A stretch of DNA of 32,657 bases from Clostridiales bacterium (GTDB taxonomy: Bacteria > Bacillota > Clostridia > Saccharofermentanales > Saccharofermentanaceae), in contig JAGAXM010000013.1 of assembly GCA_017940895.1 (NCBI GenBank), positions 1-32,657 on the forward strand, given 5' to 3'. Under the pieces are notes generated by a model. That model ran no database searches, was not told the DNA's origin, and worked only from the letters and a program-made list of their open reading frames with translations. A program made the position numbers and the translations under genes. Positions 7,306 to 15,628 of this stretch are shown here, piece by piece (within the stretch, counting starts at the first letter, position 1; every line of letters starts with the position of its first letter).

Positions 7306-8178
7306 TCAGAGCGTGCCCGCGGACTTAAGCTTACCCGCGATCCTCTCTTCGGAATCCGATACGAGCACCTCGAGGGGCGCAGAGGAGACGATTATCGTAG
7401 CGCGTCCGGATGCAAGTCGCGCCTCGAGCAAAGTGTGAAGCGCCGAAGAATTGTACTTATCCTGTGTTACCTCGGGCGCATAATCGTCGATTACGATGAG
7501 GTCGTATCCTTTAAGCTCATCGAGCTCGTCCCTCTTAAGAGAACCTAAACGGTCCGCCTTAAGATAGTAGGACGACTGACCCTGTAAAGCCGCATATTTG
7601 CAGGCTACGATGGCAAGATAAGTCTTACCCGACTGCACGCCGCCGTTAAGCACCATAAGGGGCTTAGCGCTTCTGCCCTCGATAAGATCTCTTATCGCGG
7701 TGAACTTCTTCTTACGCTCACCGTTATCCTTGAAGTAATTAAGATCAAAACTCTTCAGCGTATATGTGCCGAAGTCCTTCATGCCGGAATTGTCGTAAGT
7801 CTCCTTGATCGCGTCCTTCATGCAGGCGGTGCATACCATGCGTCTGCCGTCGGAATTGGTCACAAAGCCCGTATCTTCGCACTTGGTGCATACTACCTGC
7901 TCACGGTCGAAGTCGGGGCGGATATGATGCTTCTCGAGATACTCCTCGCGCTCTTTACGCAGATCCTCTTCCCTCTTCTTCAATGCGGGCAGAGGCTCGT
8001 TATCGTGCTCGATCGAGCAGATCATGCGGGCGCTTCGAACCTCGATGATATCGGCGTCTATCTTCGAAAGCTTGGGGTGCTTCCTGTATACGGACTCGAT
8101 CATGTCCTCGGCATCCATCTGCTTCAGATTACGTGTGCGTGCGAGTCTCTCGTTAATGGCGTCAGTTATCGTCTTCAT
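7306..8178 (-). CDS. dnaI: DnaI/DnaC-type helicase-loader ATPase
   Basis: The protein (290 residues from the chosen start) has an N-terminal helical and charged region, a four-cysteine zinc site (CTKC at 97-100 and CTAC at 116-119) and a C-terminal AAA+ domain with Walker A GGVQSGKT (179-186) and Walker B LIVIDD (227-232). This is the layout of DnaI, which loads the replicative helicase DnaB/DnaC. AGGAG touches an upstream ATG at 8184 with no spacing but sits 6 bases from the ATG at 8178, so the latter is the better start. It overlaps the end of the dnaD-like gene by 17 bases, which fits joint work in the primosome. Confidence 0.88.
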   Translation of the reverse strand: MKTITDAINERLARTRNLKQMDAEDMIESVYRKHPKLSKIDADIIEVRSARMICSIEHDNEPLPALKKREEDLRKEREEYLEKHHIRPDFDREQVVCTKCEDTGFVTNSDGRRMVCTACMKDAIKETYDNSGMKDFGTYTLKSFDLNYFKDNGERKKKFTAIRDLIEGRSAKPLMVLNGGVQSGKTYLAIVACKYAALQGQSSYYLKADRLGSLKRDELDELKGYDLIVIDDYAPEVTQDKYNSSALHTLLEARLASGRATIIVSSAPLEVLVSDSEERIAGKLKSAGTL

Positions 8179-9214
8179 CGTCATCTCCTGCGAACATGTC
8201 GAGGATCGAGTCGTGGAAAGACTCGTCCTGCTGCGGCTGATGCGGCTGCTCCTGAGAAGGCTTGTCTTCGCTCTCGGACACGGTTATACCCGCCTCCTTG
8301 CCGCTCTTTCTTACATTAGAGCGTCCTCTTCCGCGTGAAGCCTTCGCTTTATTCTCCTTATGGCGCTCAGCCTCATATACGACCGCCTTGTCGATCGTCA
8401 TTACGCCCGCGTCATACCACTCTTTGATCTTATTCTCGATGTCGAGCACACGGATATTGTCCTTCCACTCGAGCGACTTTATCGCATACTCAACGATCTG
8501 CTCGTCGACTTTATAAAGCTCGATCATCCTGTAGATGCGCTCGTAATCCATCTCGTTAAGGCGCTTCCTTAACATCTTGGCCGTGAGCTTGACGATACCG
8601 TCCCTCTTCTGCCTTGTCTCGTAGTAATCCTTGAGAGACTCTAGTGTCGTGTAGCCCATGTCATTCCACTTCTTGGCAAGATCGTACATCTTGGGCACGA
8701 CGAACTGAATCCTTGTGTCCTTGCCCTCCTCAAAGAGTGCGTACACGACCTGGTCTTCGAACTTATACTCGTACAGGCACTTGTCGATCAGCTTATAGAA
8801 AACAAAAGGCATATGCCCCGCATAGAACGTCTTCTGGATGGAAGTCGCAAGCAGATTACGTCTCTTCTCGTCGCTTCTCATGACGGGCATGCCTTCCTCG
8901 TCCGTCTTGGAATTCACATACTCGTCGACCTCTTGTTTTTTAAGATCAACGAACGAGAACTTCGTATCGGCAGAATTGACGAGAACGCCCGCAGTTACAA
9001 GCTCCGCCAGCGCCGTCTTCGTATCTTCTTCGGGGATTACGCCGTAAGACAGGACGTCCTTCAAGGTGAAGGCTCCGCCCTTATAAGTCATGAGCGCCCA
9101 CAGGTAAACGGATACAGCATCTTTGCCCAACATAGGCATATACCGGGCGATAAAGATATCCGGAACTAAAGTATCAGATATAAGAAGTTCTGAATATTTC
9201 TCCTTCGAAGCCAT
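8162..9214 (-). CDS. dnaD: DnaD-domain primosome protein with acidic tail
   Basis: The 350-residue protein has an N-terminal winged-helix-like region (about 20-100) and two DnaD/DnaB_2-type helical segments. The second (about 215-285) contains IENKIKEWYDAGVMT, the conserved helix of this family. A basic linker (KASRGRGRSNVRKSGKEAG, about 293-311) and a Gln/Asp-rich acidic end (GDDDEDDN) follow. DnaD-family proteins remodel DNA and recruit the helicase loader at origins and stalled forks. The directly downstream helicase loader supports that role. It starts 6 bases after the vanW stop without a clear ribosome site, so re-initiation is likely. Confidence 0.85.
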   Translation of the reverse strand: MASKEKYSELLISDTLVPDIFIARYMPMLGKDAVSVYLWALMTYKGGAFTLKDVLSYGVIPEEDTKTALAELVTAGVLVNSADTKFSFVDLKKQEVDEYVNSKTDEEGMPVMRSDEKRRNLLATSIQKTFYAGHMPFVFYKLIDKCLYEYKFEDQVVYALFEEGKDTRIQFVVPKMYDLAKKWNDMGYTTLESLKDYYETRQKRDGIVKLTAKMLRKRLNEMDYERIYRMIELYKVDEQIVEYAIKSLEWKDNIRVLDIENKIKEWYDAGVMTIDKAVVYEAERHKENKAKASRGRGRSNVRKSGKEAGITVSESEDKPSQEQPHQPQQDESFHDSILDMFAGDDDEDDN

Positions 9215-9220
9215 CGCTTA

Positions 9221-11005
9221 TCAGGCTGCTGGTACTTCTTCGGGAGGAAGCTCTTGTGCCTCGCCGTCCGGGTTCTCGCCGGGCTGAGGTTCTGCTCCGG
9301 GATCGACAGGCTGATCGGGATTAGGATTAGTTTCTGTCTCGGCAGGACCCTCTACAACGCCTGTAAGAGCGCCTGTAGCGGGATCGAGCGTAGCCTGTGT
9401 GCCGTCGGGATTAAGAGTACCGACTTCGATCTGAGCGGATATCGTCGAATAGTAAGATGTAGGAAGCTCTACGCGGTTAATCTCGTTGCCGTCGGAATCA
9501 TACCAGATCTGGTAGGAAGCAGCCGTAACGCCGTCATGAGCGCCTCTGATGCTGTTCGTCTCGCCTACGGGCAGAGAAGCGTTGGCAATATACTGCACGC
9601 CAGCAGGGTTCGTAGACACCGTTTCACCCTCGAAAAGGATATACTGACCGTCCGGCAGCTGGTGACCGTAGATGCACACCGTGATCTTGGATGTGTCGGG
9701 ATCCCAGTAAGCCGTAAGAGCGATAGGATACTCGGATGAATTTCTGAACGAGAAGTCCTGATTACCCCAGTCAACAGCAGCATCCGTACCTACCGTAGCG
9801 TAGGAGGAAGGCCACATGTGGGGATGTCTCTCGATGACCTCGAGGTCGGACTTGATTACGGACTGGTAGATCATGGAGCTTACCTGGCAGATACCGCCGC
9901 CGTAAGCCTGAGCAGACTGTCCGTTCTCGATAACGCCTGCTACCTCATAACCTGTCGACTCGTTTCTGGGTCCGACAAAGTCATTGAATGAGAAAGACTC
10001 TCCGGGCTGGAGAACCAGACCGTTGATCTTCTGGCATGTGATCGAGATATTGTGATTTCTGCTTGCATTCGAAGTAGTCGTGGATGTGGATGAAGCGATG
10101 AGACCGAACTCATTCTGGATCATCTCTGTCGTGAGCGAAGGCTCGGTAACCTGCGCAACTACGGGAACAACGCCCGTGTATACGCCGCTCTCGAGAAGTG
10201 AAGTAACGTCTGTTACGGCTTCATCCAGGTTGATCTCGTAACCTCTGCTCGAATTCGTGTACTGGAAGACGCAAGCCTCGGGATCAAAGCCCGTGATCAC
10301 TGCATCCTGAGCAACGGAAGTCGAATCTGAAAGTGTAGCCGTTACGATCTGACCTACGGATTCCGTGGACAGAGTGTAAGCGGAATTGAACTCTACGGGG
10401 TTATTCATCAGAGCCATGCGCTGATTATAAAGATCAACAAGACCCTGATCGTCCTCGTTGCCTGTGAGTCTTAAGTAGTTGTAGGCATTATCTACCACGC
10501 TGTCGAGTGTGGAAGTCAGGGGAAGAGGACTTAAATCGAGCGGATAGACCACGCCGTCAAGGTCGAGGCTTATATCAAGTGTGGGTTCTGCGGGCTGATT
10601 GGGTCTAAGAGTCGTCAAAGCCTGATCTCTGGTCATTCCGCTAACGTCAACTCCGTTGATGATGATGCCCGAAAGGAATGTATCGTTATCAAGCATCTCA
10701 CGCAGCTTCTTCGCGGAAACCTTATCTGTAGTACCGTCTGAGAGGGTTATCTCATACTTGGGATCAAAAAATCCCTGCATATACATAAAGTAGCCTGCAC
10801 CGCCAAGGATAGCGAGTACAAGAAGGAAAACAAGTAACTTCGTGCCGACAGGAGCCTTTCTTCTTCTCTTTGTCGGCTTAGAAGAAGCAGATCTGCCCGC
10901 GGGCTTCGAAGATTTTGACTTGGACGGAGCCTTTCCACCCTTGGCTCCGACTCTTACAGGAGCATTTCCGCCCTGAATATGTGAAGGTCTTACACCATTC
11001 TTCAT
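9221..11005 (-). CDS. VanW-domain cell-wall protein, membrane anchored
   Basis: The protein (594 residues from the chosen start) begins with a very basic Ser/Lys/Pro-rich tail (1-53), one membrane helix (about 55-76) and a large external part. A repeat-like region with IIINGVDVSGMTRDQALTTL (about 115-135) resembles the peptidoglycan-binding domain often found with VanW. The VanW domain follows (about 300-450), with LVLQPGESFSFNDFVGPR and AYGGGICQVSSMIYQS. The end is Pro/Glu/Asn-rich. Proteins of this class are widespread in Clostridia and are not by themselves evidence of vancomycin resistance. The ATG at 11005 is preferred because GAGGA lies 9 bases before it; a TTG at 11011 is the alternative. 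First gene of its operon. Confidence 0.9.
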   Translation of the reverse strand: MKNGVRPSHIQGGNAPVRVGAKGGKAPSKSKSSKPAGRSASSKPTKRRRKAPVGTKLLVFLLVLAILGGAGYFMYMQGFFDPKYEITLSDGTTDKVSAKKLREMLDNDTFLSGIIINGVDVSGMTRDQALTTLRPNQPAEPTLDISLDLDGVVYPLDLSPLPLTSTLDSVVDNAYNYLRLTGNEDDQGLVDLYNQRMALMNNPVEFNSAYTLSTESVGQIVTATLSDSTSVAQDAVITGFDPEACVFQYTNSSRGYEINLDEAVTDVTSLLESGVYTGVVPVVAQVTEPSLTTEMIQNEFGLIASSTSTTTSNASRNHNISITCQKINGLVLQPGESFSFNDFVGPRNESTGYEVAGVIENGQSAQAYGGGICQVSSMIYQSVIKSDLEVIERHPHMWPSSYATVGTDAAVDWGNQDFSFRNSSEYPIALTAYWDPDTSKITVCIYGHQLPDGQYILFEGETVSTNPAGVQYIANASLPVGETNSIRGAHDGVTAASYQIWYDSDGNEINRVELPTSYYSTISAQIEVGTLNPDGTQATLDPATGALTGVVEGPAETETNPNPDQPVDPGAEPQPGENPDGEAQELPPEEVPAA

Positions 11006-11047
11006 CAACAAAGTTCCTCTTCCCTAAAAAAACTTTATAACTCATTT

Positions 11048-11076
11048 AATATACTTACCCCCTCGTCAAATTTCAA
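11048..11076 (-). promoter_or_regulatory. Sigma-A promoter of the vanW-dnaD-dnaI-acpS operon
   Basis: On the minus strand TTGAAA (11071-11076), a 17-base spacer and TATATT (11048-11053) give a near-consensus promoter. Transcription would start near 11041, about 35 bases before the vanW ATG. No terminator is seen inside the five-gene run that follows. Confidence 0.72.
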
Positions 11077-11080
11077 GGAG

Positions 11081-11105
11081 CTATTTATAAAGAAATAGAG
11101 TTTTT
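11081..11105. repeat. Small inverted repeat in a divergent promoter region
   Basis: CTATTT (11081-11086) and AAATAG (11093-11098) are complementary around a six-base loop, and TTTTT follows at 11101-11105. It sits between the vanW promoter and the promoter of the initiating glycosyl-phosphotransferase. It could be an operator or a weak terminator-like hairpin; the stem is A/T-rich and the call is tentative. Confidence 0.25.
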
Positions 11106-11117
11106 ACCTGCTCAATT

Positions 11118-11144
11118 TTGTTACATTAGACTATATGCTATAAT
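11118..11144 (+). promoter_or_regulatory. Extended -10 promoter directly before the initiating transferase gene
   Basis: TGCTATAAT (11136-11144) is a consensus extended -10; TTGTTA at 11118-11123 is a possible -35 at a short 15-base spacing. Only eight bases (CTGTGCGT) separate TATAAT from the ATG at 11153, and no Shine-Dalgarno site is present. The transcript would start at about the ATG, so the mRNA is probably leaderless. Confidence 0.65.
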
Positions 11145-11152
11145 CTGTGCGT

Positions 11153-12568
11153 ATGAGCAAGAATAAAGTCACACTGACTCATATAATGAAGATCATCTTT
11201 CTGTGCGGTCTCGTGGTCATGGTTAACTTCGCCTATATCACGAGCTTCTTTGTTATTTTCGGCCGCCAGATGGAGAACGTTGAATCAGGCGCCAACAACT
11301 ACGACGCTTATGTTTTGCTCATGCCTGTCATCTCCCTTTCGAGCTTTGTGCTCGCCGACTTCCTGCAGATGGCGCGCTTTTTCCGTAAGAAAAACGTCGA
11401 AGTCGTGGCAGATTCCATCAAGTTCAGCTTTATCCAGACGCTCATAACGCTTTCCGCGAAGGACTTGACCGAGCTGCGTGCTTTCCCTAGATCGGTTATT
11501 GTGCTCAGCTTCGTAGTCCTCATGATCTACATCTTCATGTGGCAGATGATCTGCATGACGATAAGCCGCCGTGTCTTCGAGACGGGCTCGCTTGTCATCA
11601 TCGGCTCCAATATCACCACAATGAACCAGGTCAAGGCGAAGATCTCACCTTCCCTGAAGAGCGTGGACCTCGACTTCTCGCGTCTTGTAAGGTATTCCGA
11701 CAAGCGTGCGGTAAAGTCGGTTATCCGAAGCAACGTCGAGATCTTCCTGTGTCCCGACGTCCCCGAAGACGTCAAGTCGGACATCATCCTCGACTGCGCG
11801 CGTTACGACACCGTCGTTTATGTTGTTCCGCAGTTCTACGAGATCTCTCTTTATAAGTCGAAGATCATTTACTTGAATGACCTCATGGTAATGCTCATGG
11901 ACAGAATGGGCCTTACCTTCGAGCAGAGGATGTTCAAGAGGATCCTGGATCTCGGTGTATCAATTGTTGCACTGATCCTCGCATCCCCCATCCTTCTCAT
12001 CAGCGCGATCCTCATCAAGGCAGAAGACGGCGGACCCGTATTCTTCAAGCAGGAGCGCCTTACCATCAACAACAAGCCTTATCAGATCTATAAGCTGCGT
12101 ACCATGAGAGTCGATGCCGAGTCCATGACGGGCGCGGTCATCTCAGGTAAGAACGATCCCCGTGTCACCAAGATCGGCCGTTTCCTTCGCCGCTCCAAGA
12201 TCGACGAGATCCCTCAGTTCCTTAATGTTCTCATGGGCGAGATGAGCGTAGTAGGACCGAGATCCGAGCGTCCCGAGTTCGTAGCGACTTTCGAGAAGAA
12301 GATCCCCGGCTACTCACAGAGATTCGCGGTTAAGGCAGGTATCACGGGACTTGCACAGGTCGCAGGCAACTACGATACGACCGCTCAGGACAAGCTTCGT
12401 TACGATCTTCTGTACATCAAGAATTATTCCATCCTTCAGGATATCAAGATCATATTCCTGACTGTCCGTGCTATCTTTACTCCTCACCTTTATAACCAAA
12501 GCTTCGAGGAGAACCGCGAGACTGTCGTATCGACCGACTCCACTATCATCCCTCACGAGGAAGCTTAA
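11153..12568 (+). CDS. Polyprenyl glycosylphosphotransferase (WbaP-type) initiating polysaccharide synthesis
   Basis: The 471-residue protein moves a sugar-1-phosphate from a nucleotide sugar to undecaprenyl phosphate, the first step of glycan assembly. Four N-terminal membrane helices (to about residue 139) lead to a cytoplasmic domain, then a catalytic membrane hairpin (about 264-290) and the phosphotransferase core. Family blocks are PVFFKQERLTINNKPYQIYK (295-314), LRTM, GRFLRRSKIDEIPQFLNVL (342-360) and MSVVGPRSERPEF (364-376). The sugar used cannot be read from sequence. The ATG at 11153 is preferred over an in-frame GTG at 11147 because the latter would be upstream of the expected transcription start. 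A GT2 gene follows immediately. Confidence 0.93.
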   Translation: MSKNKVTLTHIMKIIFLCGLVVMVNFAYITSFFVIFGRQMENVESGANNYDAYVLLMPVISLSSFVLADFLQMARFFRKKNVEVVADSIKFSFIQTLITLSAKDLTELRAFPRSVIVLSFVVLMIYIFMWQMICMTISRRVFETGSLVIIGSNITTMNQVKAKISPSLKSVDLDFSRLVRYSDKRAVKSVIRSNVEIFLCPDVPEDVKSDIILDCARYDTVVYVVPQFYEISLYKSKIIYLNDLMVMLMDRMGLTFEQRMFKRILDLGVSIVALILASPILLISAILIKAEDGGPVFFKQERLTINNKPYQIYKLRTMRVDAESMTGAVISGKNDPRVTKIGRFLRRSKIDEIPQFLNVLMGEMSVVGPRSERPEFVATFEKKIPGYSQRFAVKAGITGLAQVAGNYDTTAQDKLRYDLLYIKNYSILQDIKIIFLTVRAIFTPHLYNQSFEENRETVVSTDSTIIPHEEA

Positions 12569-13366
12569 GTGGTCAATCCCTACTCGGTGCTGATGTCCGT
12601 ATACTCGGGCGAGAATGCGGTCAACCTTCGCGCATCCATAGAGAGCGTACTGGCATCGGAGTTTCTTCCTGCAGAATTCGTACTCGTAGTCGACGGTCCC
12701 GTCGATGATTCACTCGAGTCAGTTATCAATTCATTTCCTACGCTTAAAGTCGTGCGCCTGCCCGTTAATCAGGGACTCGGATCCGCGCTTAACGAAGGTC
12801 TGAAGCACGTGACTTACGACATCGTCGCCCGCATGGATTCCGATGACATCTGCATGCCTTCGCGTCTCGGCAAGGAGTTCGCCCGCATGAGCGAGGGGCT
12901 TGATATCGTAAGCTCTTCCATACTCGAGTTCGAGGGCGATATCTCTAATATAACAGGGCGCCGCGAGCTTCCTCTCACTCAGGATGAGATCATCGCTTTC
13001 TCGAAGAAGCGCAATCCGTTCAACCACCCTTCCGTTATGTTCCGCAAGGCTTCCGTGCTCGCGGCCGGCGGCTACGATTCGAACTTCCCTTACTTCGAAG
13101 ATTACGATCTGTGGATAAGAATGCTCATGAACGGCGCGCGTGCGGCAAATATCGAAGAGCCGCTCCTGTACATGCGCACCAATGAAGGGATGTTCCTGCG
13201 CCGCGGCGGTCGCGAATACGGCAGGATAATGCTGTCATTCCATAAAGAGCTTATGGCGCGCGGATGGACGACACGCACGGATTATCTTACCGGCGCAGTC
13301 CCTCACTATCTTGTCTGCATTATGCCTGAATTTATCAGGAAGCTCGTCTACCGCAGGCTTCACTGA
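12569..13366 (+). CDS. GT2 family glycosyltransferase
   Basis: The 265-residue soluble protein has a GT-A fold: SVLMSVYSGENAVNLRASIES at the N-terminus, VLVVDGPVDD and the metal-binding DSDD in ARMDSDDICMPSRL (about residues 89-102), then GGYDSNFPYFEDYDLWIRM (about 169-187), the acceptor-side block of this family. It resembles AmsE-like exopolysaccharide transferases. The GTG start directly follows the TAA of the initiating transferase, with GAGG 8 bases upstream, so both are co-translated and it may add the second sugar. Its last 32 bases overlap the end of the convergent GT4 gene. Confidence 0.9.
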   Translation: MVNPYSVLMSVYSGENAVNLRASIESVLASEFLPAEFVLVVDGPVDDSLESVINSFPTLKVVRLPVNQGLGSALNEGLKHVTYDIVARMDSDDICMPSRLGKEFARMSEGLDIVSSSILEFEGDISNITGRRELPLTQDEIIAFSKKRNPFNHPSVMFRKASVLAAGGYDSNFPYFEDYDLWIRMLMNGARAANIEEPLLYMRTNEGMFLRRGGREYGRIMLSFHKELMARGWTTRTDYLTGAVPHYLVCIMPEFIRKLVYRRLH

Positions 13367-14486
13367 AAGCCTTTATCGTACCCTCGGCACAAGCCTTCCA
13401 CGTAAACATGCGCGCATGCTCCTGCGCGGACTTTATCTTATCGCTGTCTTTGCTTGTTTCTAAAGCCGCTTTCAGCTGGCCTCTTATACTCTCGGCGCTG
13501 TCGGGATCCGCAAGGAAGCCATAGCCTTCCGCGATCTCCTTCATGGATGAGCGGTTCGACGTAACGCACGGCACGCCCGCCGCCATCGCCTCTGCGACCG
13601 GGATACCGAAGCCTTCATAGAGCGACACATACGCGAACGCACTCGCCCTCTTAAGAAGCGGGATCATGTCCTCGTCGTCCACAAAACCCGTGAAGATCAC
13701 ATTCTCCCTTAACTCGGGATCTTTATTTACCATGCTGAAGAGCTCATCGTAGAACCAGCCCTTCTTGCCCGTGATCACGAGCTTGTACTTATCTCTGGTC
13801 TCCTTCGGAAGAAGTCTGTAACCGGAGATCAAACCCTTAACGTTTTTTCGCGGCTCAAGTGTGCCGACATAGTAGATGTACTCGCCTGTGATTCTATACT
13901 TGGCTAATGTCACGTCGTCTGCGGGCGCGCCCTCGAAGAAGTCCTCCTTAACACCCATGTAAGTTACAGTGATGTCCTTGTTCTTCGGCTTACAGAACTT
14001 CGGAATGTCCTCCTTCGAGTTCTCCGAGATCGTTATGATCTTGTCTGTCGAGCGTGCCGAACGTTTGATATACCACTTGAAGATCTCGCGCTTCCAGCCG
14101 ATGTAAAGCTCCGGGAACATGAAGTACGCCATGTCGTGGAAAGCATTCACGACCGCCATCTTATGATGCACGAACCTTACCGGGTACGGCATGGAGTAAT
14201 TGGGGCAAAGAAGCACGTCGGCTTTTGCCTTCCGAAGTCGCCACGGGAACACCACCTGCTCCCAGATGATGCGCACCCACTGCTTGCGAAGCGTCTTGGA
14301 ACTGCACGGGATGAACTTGAAGTTGTCCTTGTACACGCCGAAGCCGTCGAGGTCGTCGTCCTGCGCGAAAAGCAGATACTCATTCTCATCATCGACTTCC
14401 TGCAAACCTTTAAGCAGGCCGAGCATGTATCTTCCGATGCCGGTCTTACTCTTGGGTGTAGATGTCAGATCGAGAGCGATCCTCAA
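13335..14486 (-). CDS. GT4 family glycosyltransferase (mannosyltransferase-like)
   Basis: The 383-residue protein is a GT-B enzyme of family 4. It starts MRIALDLTSTPKSKTGIGRY, and has YVGTLEPRKNVKGLISGYRL and the nucleotide-sugar block SLYEGFGIPVAEAMAAGVPCV with the EX7E pair. It resembles the GT4 at 23597-24736 closely, and both resemble mannosyltransferases of O-antigen type loci. The TTG start overlaps the manC stop (TTGA), with GAGAGG 8 bases upstream. Coupling to manC, which makes GDP-mannose, supports GDP-mannose as donor. Its 3' end overlaps the convergent GT2 gene by 32 bases. Confidence 0.9.
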   Translation of the reverse strand: MRIALDLTSTPKSKTGIGRYMLGLLKGLQEVDDENEYLLFAQDDDLDGFGVYKDNFKFIPCSSKTLRKQWVRIIWEQVVFPWRLRKAKADVLLCPNYSMPYPVRFVHHKMAVVNAFHDMAYFMFPELYIGWKREIFKWYIKRSARSTDKIITISENSKEDIPKFCKPKNKDITVTYMGVKEDFFEGAPADDVTLAKYRITGEYIYYVGTLEPRKNVKGLISGYRLLPKETRDKYKLVITGKKGWFYDELFSMVNKDPELRENVIFTGFVDDEDMIPLLKRASAFAYVSLYEGFGIPVAEAMAAGVPCVTSNRSSMKEIAEGYGFLADPDSAESIRGQLKAALETSKDSDKIKSAQEHARMFTWKACAEGTIKAFSEACGRRAS

Positions 14487-15577
14487 AGAAGGTCCTCTCT
14501 TCCGCTCTCCTTGAGAGCATCAACGATCTTCTTAACGTCCTGCGCCTTGTCCTTGTTGAGAACGAGGATCGCGTCCTTCGTGTTTACGATAACGATGTTG
14601 TCGAGTCCGACTGCAGCTACATACTTATCGCCCGCCGCATCGAAGATAACCGTATTCTTTGTTCCTTCGAATCTGTGGTTATTGCCGATAGCCTCACCCG
14701 CAGCGATGTTGCCGTCCTTATCGCCTGCGAAGACGTTATCGAGTGAATCCCATGAACCTACGTCGTTCCAGCCGAAGTCAGCGGGGATACAGTAAACACC
14801 TTCAGCGTGCTCCATGATGCCGTAGTCGACGGAGATCTTCTGAAGGTTCGGATAAGTATTCGTGATAGCCTCTGCTTCCCTGTCAGTTCTTAAGTCATCA
14901 AAGATATTCTCCATAGCCTCGTACATATCAGGCAAGAGCTTTCTAAAGTAATCAAGGATAACGCTTACCTTCCAGATAAACATACCGGAATTCCAGAGGT
15001 ATCTTCCGGAGTTAACATACTCTGTTGCAGTAGCAAGATCGGGCTTCTCTACGAATCTTAAAAGATCGTAAACCTCAGTTCCTTCTGATGCCTTCTCCGA
15101 GTAATTGATATAGCCGTAGCCTGTCGAAGGGAAAGTCGGCTTAAGTCCTACCGTTACGATGCGGTCTGTCTTCTCAGCGGTGTCCATCGCGAGATTCAGT
15201 ACGCGCTCGTACTCCTTGATATTACCGATGTGGTGGTCAGCCGGAAGCACTGCCATGATGGCATCGCCGTAAAGCTTCTTCAAAGTCATCGCCGCATAGA
15301 TGATGCAGGGTGCCGTGTTTCTCTGAACGGGCTCGATCAGGATGTGGCTTCTGTCGACCTCGTCGAAAAGCACCTTGTCCATAAGTGCAGCCTGCTTCTC
15401 ATTCGTAACGATGAAGGTATTCTCTCTGCCAATCACGCTGTCATAATGCTTGATGGTCTCATTGATCATAACGTCATCACCCGTAAGTTTTACCAACTGC
15501 TTAGGTGTCGTCATTCTTGATACCGGCCAGAATCTTGTTCCGCCGCCGCCTGCCATTATGACTGCCGCTCTTTGCAT
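14483..15577 (-). CDS. manC: Mannose-1-phosphate guanylyltransferase
   Basis: The 364-residue protein makes GDP-mannose from mannose-1-phosphate and GTP. The nucleotide-binding signature GGGGTRFWPVSRMTTPKQL is at the N-terminus (about 10-28), followed by EPVQRNTAPCIIYAA (about 82-96), LPADHHI, FVEKPD and WNSGMFIWK. The length matches the single-function form: the C-terminal isomerase cupin of bifunctional ManC/AlgA enzymes is absent. Phosphomannose isomerase is not in the window. AGAGGT precedes the ATG. It feeds the mannosyltransferases and Gmd/Rmd. Promoter elements in the A/T-rich gap to the divergent HAD gene could not be fixed. Confidence 0.95.
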   Translation of the reverse strand: MQRAAVIMAGGGGTRFWPVSRMTTPKQLVKLTGDDVMINETIKHYDSVIGRENTFIVTNEKQAALMDKVLFDEVDRSHILIEPVQRNTAPCIIYAAMTLKKLYGDAIMAVLPADHHIGNIKEYERVLNLAMDTAEKTDRIVTVGLKPTFPSTGYGYINYSEKASEGTEVYDLLRFVEKPDLATATEYVNSGRYLWNSGMFIWKVSVILDYFRKLLPDMYEAMENIFDDLRTDREAEAITNTYPNLQKISVDYGIMEHAEGVYCIPADFGWNDVGSWDSLDNVFAGDKDGNIAAGEAIGNNHRFEGTKNTVIFDAAGDKYVAAVGLDNIVIVNTKDAILVLNKDKAQDVKKIVDALKESGREDLL

Positions 15578-15591
15578 AGTCTGATACCTCT

Positions 15592-15620
15592 TTGCTTGTT
15601 TTTATTATGAATAATATAAT
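15592..15620 (+). promoter_or_regulatory. Sigma-A promoter ending 8 bases before the HAD gene
   Basis: TTGCTT (15592-15597), a 17-base spacer and a perfect TATAAT (15615-15620) form a good promoter. Eight bases (ATCACAAC) then lead to the ATG at 15629, and there is no Shine-Dalgarno site. This is the best-supported of the four probable leaderless starts in the window. Confidence 0.7.
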
Positions 15621-15628
15621 ATCACAAC

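Noticed and set aside
9221..11005. Vancomycin-resistance gene
   Set aside because: The VanW domain is common in Clostridia outside resistance clusters, and no vanA/B ligase, vanH, vanX or two-component genes are nearby.
14136..14795. A 219-codon open frame opposite the GT4/manC junction
   Set aside because: It crosses two genes with clear motifs on the minus strand and has low-complexity Ser/Leu-rich content typical of a shadow frame.
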